A stretch of DNA of 64,000 bases from Xenorhabdus szentirmaii DSM 16338 (GTDB taxonomy: Bacteria > Pseudomonadota > Gammaproteobacteria > Enterobacterales > Enterobacteriaceae): contig NZ_NIBV01000002.1 in the NCBI RefSeq assembly GCF_002632585.1, positions 1,534,613-1,598,612 of the forward strand, given 5' to 3'. Below, one piece after another: positions 56,406 to 64,000 of the stretch; the stretch's first letter is position 1; each line of letters starts with the position of its first letter. The notes under the pieces are model-generated. The model did no database searches, had not been told where the DNA came from, and saw nothing but the letters and a program-made list of their open reading frames with translations. The position numbers and the translations under genes are program-made.

Positions 56406-56840
56406 CTAAATAACAAATTCTTCAATTGCCTGCCGATTGCTCCACGACTTGGTCAGCGCAGCGGCCTCTTCAGCCACCAGCCATTGGTAAGCCAGATGTT
56501 CAGTCAGCAGGATCACACGTTCTTCAGGTAACGCCAGTGAGAACCAATGTTCTTTATTACGCGTGATCCCCGGCGCATATCGATATCTTAGATGTGAGAA
56601 AATCTCATAATAGAGGCTGCATTGACAATCCATCAGTTCAAGATTTTCGTTGACAATGTCAACGCCTATCTCTTCCTGTACTTCGCGCAACGCAGCTTCC
56701 TTCGGTGTTTCTCCCTCTTCAAGGCTCCCCGTTACGGATTGCCAGAATTCAGGATCATCCCGTCGCTGTAACATCAGCACCCTTTTGCTGTCAAAGGCAT
56801 AAATCATAACCAGCACAGATTCAGGGCGCTTGTAAGCCAT
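56406..56840 (-). CDS. nudB: Dihydroneopterin triphosphate diphosphatase
   Basis: A 144-residue Nudix hydrolase. The Nudix box GSLEEGETPKEAALREVQEE (about 38-57) with IGV after it is complete. NudB removes pyrophosphate from dihydroneopterin triphosphate in folate synthesis. It overlaps the aspS stop by one base and lies 30 bases before yebC, so aspS-nudB-yebC may be one transcript. Confidence 0.94.
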   Translation of the reverse strand: MAYKRPESVLVMIYAFDSKRVLMLQRRDDPEFWQSVTGSLEEGETPKEAALREVQEEIGVDIVNENLELMDCQCSLYYEIFSHLRYRYAPGITRNKEHWFSLALPEERVILLTEHLAYQWLVAEEAAALTKSWSNRQAIEEFVI

Positions 56841-58609
56841 TATTCGCTCTCTTTTTTAACTACTGAAATTGCCAGTTCTTCCAGTGATGCGGGATTAGCT
56901 AAACTTGGTGCATCGGTCATCAGACATGACGCTGCCGTTGTTTTCGGGAAAGCAATCACATCACGAATATTATCTGTATCGGTCAGCAACATGACGAGGC
57001 GATCCAAACCAAAAGCCAGGCCGGCATGCGGAGGAGTACCGTATTTCAGGGCATTCAATAAGAAGCCAAATTTTTCCTGCTGTTCCTGCTCACTGATGCC
57101 CAAAATACGGAATACAGCCTGCTGCATATCATTACGGTGGATACGAACAGAGCCACCGCCCACTTCATAGCCATTGATAACCATGTCGTAAGCGTTTGCG
57201 ATAGCGGATTCCGGATTGTTTTCCAATTCAGGGGCTGACAGATTACTCGGAGAGGTAAATGGATGATGCATTGCCGTCAATCCGCCTTCTCCGTTATCTT
57301 CAAACATAGGGAAATCAACAACCCAAAGGGGTTTCCAGGCTGCCAGATCGGTGATGTTCAAATCACGGCCCAGTTTCAGGCGCAATGCTCCCATTGCATC
57401 GGTAACCACATTTTTCTTGTCAGCACCGAAGAACAGAATATCACCATCCTGCGCATTGGTACGGGACAACAGGCCTTCAACCACCTCAGCAGACAGGAAC
57501 TTAGCAATCGGGCTTTGTACCCCTTCCAAGCCCGCGGCACGATTGTTGACTTTCATCCATGCCAAACCTTTCGCGCCATAAATGCCGACAAATTTACCAT
57601 ATTCATCAATTTGCTTACGGCTCAACTCTGCCCCGCCGTGAACACAAATCGTGGCAACACGGCCTTTCGGGTTATTGGCAGGCTCAGCAAAAACAGCAAA
57701 CTCCACATCTTTAACCAGATCAGCAACGTCCACCAATTCCAGAGGGTTGCGCAAATCGGGTTTATCCGAACCAAAGCGACGCATCGCTTCTGCGAATGTC
57801 ATGATTGGGAAATTGCCCAAATCAACACCCCGAACTTCCTGCCACAATTCACGGATCATTTTTTCCATGATTTCGCGCACTTGTTCAGATGTCATAAACG
57901 AGGTTTCAACATCTATCTGAGTGAATTCAGGCTGGCGATCTGCGCGCAGGTCTTCATCGCGGAAACACTTAACAATCTGGTAATAACGGTCAAAGCCGGA
58001 CATCATCAGCAATTGTTTGAAAAGCTGCGGAGACTGGGGCAGTGCGTAAAATTCACCTTTATGAACGCGGCTTGGCACCAAATAGTCACGCGCACCTTCC
58101 GGAGTTGCCTTAGTCAGCATCGGCGTTTCCACATCAAGGAAACCTGCATTATCCATGAAACGACGAACAAAGCTGGTGATTTTCGCACGCGTTTTCAAAC
58201 GCTGCGACATCTCAGGACGGCGCAGGTCAAGGTAGCGATATTTCAGGCGCTGTTCTTCGCTGTTATTCTGGTTGCTGTCCAGTGGCAATGGCTCGGAACG
58301 GTTAAAAATCATCAGGCTTTCTGCGAAAACTTCGATTTCACCGGTGGCCATATCTTTATTGATTTGGCTATCAGGGCGTGCACGCACAATTCCTGTAATT
58401 TGAATACAAAATTCATTACGCAGTTCAGACACCTGAGCAAAAGCCTCTTTTTTGTCTGGATCAAAGAATACTTGAACGATACCTTCACGATCTCGCATAT
58501 CAATAAAGATCAAACCACCCAAGTCACGACGACGGTTTACCCATCCACACAGGGTTACTTTTTGGCCTTCATGGGCTAGGCTCAATTGCCCACAATAATT
58601 AGTACGCAT
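56840..58609 (-). CDS. aspS: Aspartate-tRNA ligase
   Basis: A 589-residue class II synthetase of the bacterial type. The N-terminal anticodon-binding OB fold (about 1-105) holds [20 protein letters not shown]. Motif 2 is [18 protein letters not shown] (about 216-233), the GAD insert lies at about 290-420, and motif 3 is [13 protein letters not shown] (about 528-540). It charges tRNA-Asp with Asp. Divergent from the yecN-like gene. Confidence 0.97.
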   Translation of the reverse strand: MRTNYCGQLSLAHEGQKVTLCGWVNRRRDLGGLIFIDMRDREGIVQVFFDPDKKEAFAQVSELRNEFCIQITGIVRARPDSQINKDMATGEIEVFAESLMIFNRSEPLPLDSNQNNSEEQRLKYRYLDLRRPEMSQRLKTRAKITSFVRRFMDNAGFLDVETPMLTKATPEGARDYLVPSRVHKGEFYALPQSPQLFKQLLMMSGFDRYYQIVKCFRDEDLRADRQPEFTQIDVETSFMTSEQVREIMEKMIRELWQEVRGVDLGNFPIMTFAEAMRRFGSDKPDLRNPLELVDVADLVKDVEFAVFAEPANNPKGRVATICVHGGAELSRKQIDEYGKFVGIYGAKGLAWMKVNNRAAGLEGVQSPIAKFLSAEVVEGLLSRTNAQDGDILFFGADKKNVVTDAMGALRLKLGRDLNITDLAAWKPLWVVDFPMFEDNGEGGLTAMHHPFTSPSNLSAPELENNPESAIANAYDMVINGYEVGGGSVRIHRNDMQQAVFRILGISEQEQQEKFGFLLNALKYGTPPHAGLAFGLDRLVMLLTDTDNIRDVIAFPKTTAASCLMTDAPSLANPASLEELAISVVKKESE

Positions 58610-58880
58610 ACAATATCCTTTTACTCAGCTCATTGTGCTTTCTGCTGCGGAAATTTTGGCATTGTTCTTTTTTAGGAAGAATTGTCAAAAAAAGATAGCC
58701 ATTATACTGGAAATTCTAACCGGAGATAAGGCCATAACTTCGTTCTTAACAAGACAATTTTTTCTTATCCGATAATATTCATAGAATTAACCATTGAATA
58801 CTACAATTTATAGCGACAGTTTCATTTTTGGGGTTTATCATCATTCCGCCGTTTTTTGGGTTAGGCAATGGAGTTAAAAA

Positions 58881-59279
58881 ATGGTTAGCTCGCTTTACAT
58901 CGTTTTGGGTGCACTGTTGTTGATTAAGCTATCTTTGGATGTCGTCAAATTAAGAACACAATACCGGGTAGCTCATGGCGATGGTGGTTTTTACGAATTG
59001 CAAACCGCCATTCGGGTTCATGGCAACGCAGTTGAATACATTCCAATTTCGATGCTTTTATTGGTAATGATGGAAATGAATGGCGCTGCTGTCTGGATGT
59101 TGCATATTTGTGGGTTAGTCCTGCTGTCCGGCAGATTACTGCACTATTTTGGTTTGCGTCATCGTGAGATGCAGTGGCGGCGGATGGGAATGGCTGCAAC
59201 CTACATATCAATGTCCATAATGATTATCATCAATATTTATTATTTACCGTGGGAGCAGATTTTCTCTCTTTACATATAA
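58881..59279 (+). CDS. MAPEG family inner-membrane protein (YecN-like)
   Basis: A 132-residue membrane protein with four predicted spans. The segment TAIRVHGNAVEYIPISMLLL (about 43-62) carries the MAPEG signature (R-x-H-x-N-x-x-E). MAPEG enzymes act on glutathione and lipid substrates; the E. coli YecN reaction is not established. Gene order aspS-yecN-cmoA is conserved. Confidence 0.85.
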   Translation: MVSSLYIVLGALLLIKLSLDVVKLRTQYRVAHGDGGFYELQTAIRVHGNAVEYIPISMLLLVMMEMNGAAVWMLHICGLVLLSGRLLHYFGLRHREMQWRRMGMAATYISMSIMIIINIYYLPWEQIFSLYI

Positions 59280-59374
59280 CTTGACAAGAACCTGTCCAGA
59301 CAGATTGCAGCTTGCCGCAAGGCAATAAAAACAAATCCACAGGAGCGTTCCCCCAATTCATACTGTCATTATCT

Positions 59375-59399
59375 CCAAAGCAGTATCATGCTGCTTTGG
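59375..59399. terminator. 9-bp hairpin before cmoA
   Basis: CCAAAGCAG (59375-59383) pairs with CTGCTTTGG (59391-59399). It lies about 100 bases after the yecN-like gene and may end its transcript. No T-run follows. Confidence 0.45.
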
Positions 59400-59450
59400 G
59401 AATTCCATTGATTATCCCTTTCTGCCTTTTCTTGCATTCTGTTAGAATAG

Positions 59451-61225
<1,775 letters not shown>

Positions 61226-61275
61226 CATTTTTTTGTCTTGGCGCTTTTTTCCTGAGTCAGGATATTGAAAGTGCC

Positions 61276-61313
61276 GAAAGTGTGAATTGCCCTCATTCGC
61301 AGTTCACACTTTC
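61276..61313. terminator. Hairpin between cmoB and cutC
   Basis: GAAAGTGTGAA (61276-61286) is mirrored exactly at 61303-61313, with a 16-base loop. It lies between convergent genes and could serve both. Confidence 0.55.
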
Positions 61314-61383
61314 AATACCTCATCCTAGAGTCAGTATCTAATCCGAAGTCAATATGTCAACCTTTCCTGTCTCAGGTAACTCC

Positions 61384-62136
61384 CTAATTTTTCCGTTTAA
61401 TCAGGCTGATAATCCCTTTCATCGATTCAACTAGCTGCCCATCAACGCTGTAGTGAGAATACTCATCCAAATCACGGTCGTCCGAACTCATTGTCACGCC
61501 AGCTTTCCGATATTTCATGGAAGAAGGGACTATTTTGCCTGCTGAACTGTGAACTTCTACCATCCCATTTTCCAGAAACTTGCTGATGTTGCTGACTCTG
61601 ACACCCGCTCCGGGCATAATGATTGGTCCCTGACTGGCTTGAACCAATTCTTTCAATAAAGGTAACCCCATCTCGGCATTTTGCTGCTGACCAGAGGTCA
61701 GAATGCGCTGAACACCAAGCTCAGTGAGTTGTTGCAATGCAACATGGGGATCAAAACACATGTCAAAAGCACGATGAAAAGTGACTGCCATATCCCCTGA
61801 CAGTGACATCAATTGCCTCATGCGGAGTCTGTCAATATGACCCTCTTCATTCAGTACCCCGAAAACGACACCAGGAAATCCCATGTCACGGATACGGGCA
61901 ACATCATTCTTCATGACCTGAAAATCGGATTCGTTGTAACAAAAATCGCCTCCCCTTGGTCGTACAATCGGATGTACAGGTATAGATAATCGTTGCAGTG
62001 CCTGTTGCAACGCACCAAAACTGGGAGTGACTCCTCCATCCAATGGGCTTGTACTCAATTCAATACGATCAGCGCCAGCTTCCTGCGCAACCAAAGCACA
62101 ACTTATGCTATAGCAGCAAATTTCCAGCTTCATCAT
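61384..62136 (-). CDS. cutC: CutC family protein
   Basis: A 250-residue TIM-barrel protein of the CutC family: [20 protein letters not shown] with EAGADRIEL, then [16 protein letters not shown] and TFHRAFDMC. It was first linked to copper tolerance in E. coli, but that phenotype was later put down to a neighbouring small RNA in E. coli, so its function is open. Either of two adjacent ATGs (62136 or 62133) can start it; AAGGGG lies upstream. It faces away from cmoAB gene ends in a convergent pair. Confidence 0.92.
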   Translation of the reverse strand: MMKLEICCYSISCALVAQEAGADRIELSTSPLDGGVTPSFGALQQALQRLSIPVHPIVRPRGGDFCYNESDFQVMKNDVARIRDMGFPGVVFGVLNEEGHIDRLRMRQLMSLSGDMAVTFHRAFDMCFDPHVALQQLTELGVQRILTSGQQQNAEMGLPLLKELVQASQGPIIMPGAGVRVSNISKFLENGMVEVHSSAGKIVPSSMKYRKAGVTMSSDDRDLDEYSHYSVDGQLVESMKGIISLIKRKN

Positions 62137-62269
62137 TCAAAGCCCCTTAATGTAACTCCGTAGTAGACAGTCCAGACAAATGAACTCTCCAAACCATGAC
62201 CTCCCCTGATTCAGGGGCTGCGTCTTGTCCCATTCCTTATTGTATTTCGCTCCTGTTTTTCGCTGTATA

Positions 62270-62333
62270 TTTTCACTATATGTACGTTTTCACTATATGT
62301 ACGTTTTCACTATATGCATGTTTTCACCATATA
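62270..62333. repeat. 17-bp tandem repeat, 3.8 copies
   Basis: TTTTCACTATATGTACG occurs at 62270-62286 and 62287-62303, a variant ending GCATG at 62304-62320, and a partial copy (TTTTCACCATATA) at 62321-62333. The copies are head to tail with no spacers. They lie about 135 bases upstream of cutC in a stretch (62137-62593) that has no gene. Confidence 0.9.
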
Positions 62334-62593
62334 GTATTAGACATGATTTTCGCTTATCACAACATCGGAAGGTTCACACAATGAAACATTAAGTGAACAT
62401 TTAATACAATAAATGTTTAATTTTATTATAATCACATATGTATAATATTAGTAAAATCAGTAACACCTTGCCAATAAAATGAACAAATATCTATTAAATC
62501 AATACATTAAAAATTAATCATGATTTCTATCACATTAAGATTTTATCTCTTGCTCCCTGAATTAAAGCTGCGGTTTCAAATTAACAATAAAAA

Positions 62594-62622
62594 AATCCGG
62601 TGCAAACAAAACACACCGGATT
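62594..62622 (-). terminator. Terminator of the second NRPS gene
   Basis: On the minus strand AATCCGGTG and CACCGGATT (62622-62614 and 62602-62594) form a stem followed by a T-run. It lies about 20 bases after the NRPS stop. Confidence 0.85.
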
Positions 62623-62642
62623 ATAATATCAACATTAAATAA

Positions 62643-64000
62643 TTAAATATTATTTACTATATTGTATTCCTCTGTACCATTATTGGCCGCCAGCGCCTTA
62701 TTCATTGCCTCAACCAAACTCATTCTATTTTCATTATCCTCCATCATGCTTATATGGTTACCAGAGACAGCGATTAGCTGAAGTGATATCTCGGGTATGA
62801 TATCTGCCCAGCCTAATGACGGTTCTACACTCTCAGTCTCAGGCTTTTCTTCCGTCTCTAAACCGATAACCGGCACGGGTTCTGCCGCATAAAACTGGTG
62901 CAGAATTATCGGCAATGCTGACGGTTTATAATCCATAGCTATTTGTGCATAACGATCAATTTGCTCCCAACGTTTTGCAACCACATCAGCACTCAGGTTT
63001 GCCGGATATAATGCCAGCTCTTGTGCCGCTTCAATGAACTGCACCATGCTTAACTCATCAATTTGTTGGTGCAAGATTGCAAGCGCCCCTGAATTTTCTT
63101 TTCCTGCCTGCCAAGCAAGGCCATCAAAGAAGTGATATTTAGCCTGTTTGTGTTTTTCCTTCACAAGAGAAGGAGAATTTGTATCTATCAATCCCAGAAA
63201 ATCAACCTGTTCTCCCGCATTCAACAATTTCTGCGCAATAACATATGCCAATATTCCACCAGAGGAATAGCCACTAATCCTGTATGGGCCTGTTGGTTGA
63301 ACAGCTTTCATCATGATGACCATTCTATCGGCCTGTTCTTCTATCGTTGACATTGGCTCTTCGTTGATGGAAGGCCAAGGCAGCGCATAAATGGGATAGT
63401 CAGACTGAAGACACCGCGCCATCAAGAAAACATAAGAATGGTCGCCCATACCTGTAGGAACAAAAAACAGCGGCACTCCCATTCCTTCTGACCGTATCGG
63501 TATAGCGCAACTTTGTGACCCGGACTGTGAGTCAGAGGTGATTTTCATCGCCAGTTCAGCCAGTACCGGAAACTGAAACAACGTATTCAACGTGAGGATA
63601 ATGCCCTGATTGGCGGCCAGATTGATCATTTGCGAGGCAAGCAACGAATGCCCTCCCAAATCAAAGAAGCTGTCATGGCGGCTGATTTGTTCAATGCACA
63701 ATAATTCAGACCAAATTGCTGCCAACATTATTTCAACCTTTCCTCGGGGGGCAACATAAGCCTGACGTACAAACGCCTCACCGTCTGGCATCGGCAATGC
63801 CCTACGATCTAATTTGCCGTTAGAGGTCAATGGAAAAGCCTTCAAATGCACGAAAGCCGCCGGCACCATATAGTCTGGCAAAATCGCGCTGAGATGGGTG
63901 CGCAAGCGATTTGCCAAGCCCATACTGTCTTCTGCGACGACATAAGCCACCAGCCTTTTGTTCCCTCCTTCTTCTTGTACCAACACCACGGCATCACTGA
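62643..64000 (-). CDS. Second NRPS, 3' end: A (end)-T-TE (cut by window edge)
   Basis: The frame is open to base 64000 with no start in view; about 452 residues are inside. It begins in the C-terminal subdomain of an A domain (KRLVAYVVAED, LPDYMVPAAF, LTSNGKLDRRALP), then a carrier domain with Ser in DLGGHSLLASQ, and a thioesterase with GYSSGG and GNHISMME as Ser and His motifs. The ending closely resembles GxpS (same RALP, SRHDSFF and TE segments), so the two genes share ancestry. The TE has a Glu-rich insert, ETEEKPETESVEPS, near the end. Its product cannot be told from this part. Confidence 0.88.
   Translation of the reverse strand, partial: SDAVVLVQEEGGNKRLVAYVVAEDSMGLANRLRTHLSAILPDYMVPAAFVHLKAFPLTSNGKLDRRALPMPDGEAFVRQAYVAPRGKVEIMLAAIWSELLCIEQISRHDSFFDLGGHSLLASQMINLAANQGIILTLNTLFQFPVLAELAMKITSDSQSGSQSCAIPIRSEGMGVPLFFVPTGMGDHSYVFLMARCLQSDYPIYALPWPSINEEPMSTIEEQADRMVIMMKAVQPTGPYRISGYSSGGILAYVIAQKLLNAGEQVDFLGLIDTNSPSLVKEKHKQAKYHFFDGLAWQAGKENSGALAILHQQIDELSMVQFIEAAQELALYPANLSADVVAKRWEQIDRYAQIAMDYKPSALPIILHQFYAAEPVPVIGLETEEKPETESVEPSLGWADIIPEISLQLIAVSGNHISMMEDNENRMSLVEAMNKALAANNGTEEYNIVNNI

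Noticed and set aside
56031-56531. Plus-strand frame of 166 codons opposite yebC and nudB
   Set aside because: Crosses two real genes on the other strand without a start signal.
57263-58579. Plus-strand frame of 438 codons opposite aspS
   Set aside because: Antisense to a complete aspS; residue mix is not protein-like and it is explained by codon bias of aspS.
62270-62333. CRISPR array
   Set aside because: The 17-bp repeats touch each other with no spacers and no cas gene is near.

Overview
The window is a chromosomal segment of an insect-pathogenic enterobacterium, most likely Xenorhabdus (Photorhabdus is the alternative). The housekeeping genes are clearly Enterobacterales (minCDE, rnd-fadD-slp-tsaB-yoaA, zwf-hexR-pykA, lpxM-mepM-znuACB, ruvABC-yebC-nudB-aspS, cmoAB, cutC). 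They are interrupted by a 15.7 kb non-ribosomal peptide synthetase whose architecture matches the GameXPeptide synthetase GxpS, a hallmark of these two genera. All identifications come from reading the sequence; no database search was run.

Layout. 1-5245: end of azoR, the ydbH-ynbE-ydbL envelope lipid-transport operon, ldhA and hslJ. 5246-11930: an accessory island made of phage debris: a broken integrase, an orphan tail fibre, a gene split by a UGA, a Q-type antiterminator fragment and a Toprim primase fragment. It also holds a 256-residue protein with a Tad2-like (DUF2829) domain, a frameshifted lipoprotein, a GhoS-like protein and several peptides of 27-52 residues. 12214-17990: ycgN, ycgM, a lytic transglycosylase, ycgL, minCDE and rnd. 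18100-19980: a second graveyard between rnd and fadD. It holds C-terminal and N-terminal pieces of a P1 Cre-like tyrosine recombinase in swapped order, with a truncated ISAs1-type transposase and a small secreted four-cysteine peptide between them. 20060-26538: fadD, slp, tsaB, yoaA, a DUF305 gene behind a CueR-type promoter, and a ridA-family gene.

26701-42405 (minus strand): gxpS, five modules reading A-T / (E/C)-A-T / C-A-T / (E/C)-A-T / (E/C)-A-T-TE. The order of dual E/C and LCL condensation domains predicts a D-L-D-D-L pentapeptide, which is the stereochemistry of GameXPeptide, cyclo(vLflL). The gene is monocistronic, with about 0.9 kb of AT-rich non-coding DNA upstream. 43407-62136: zwf with a HexR-like operator, hexR, pykA, lpxM, mepM, znuA diverging from znuCB across a Zur-like palindrome, ruvBA, ruvC, yebC, nudB-aspS, yecN, cmoAB and cutC. 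62643-64000: the 3' end of a second NRPS (A-T-TE) that runs off the right edge; its last domains resemble those of GxpS.

The core genes cover central metabolism (glucose-6-phosphate dehydrogenase, HexR, pyruvate kinase, D-lactate dehydrogenase), division-site selection, envelope building, zinc uptake, recombination and tRNA modification. The accessory genes are the two NRPSs and two islands of decayed mobile DNA that carry a few possibly live cargo genes.
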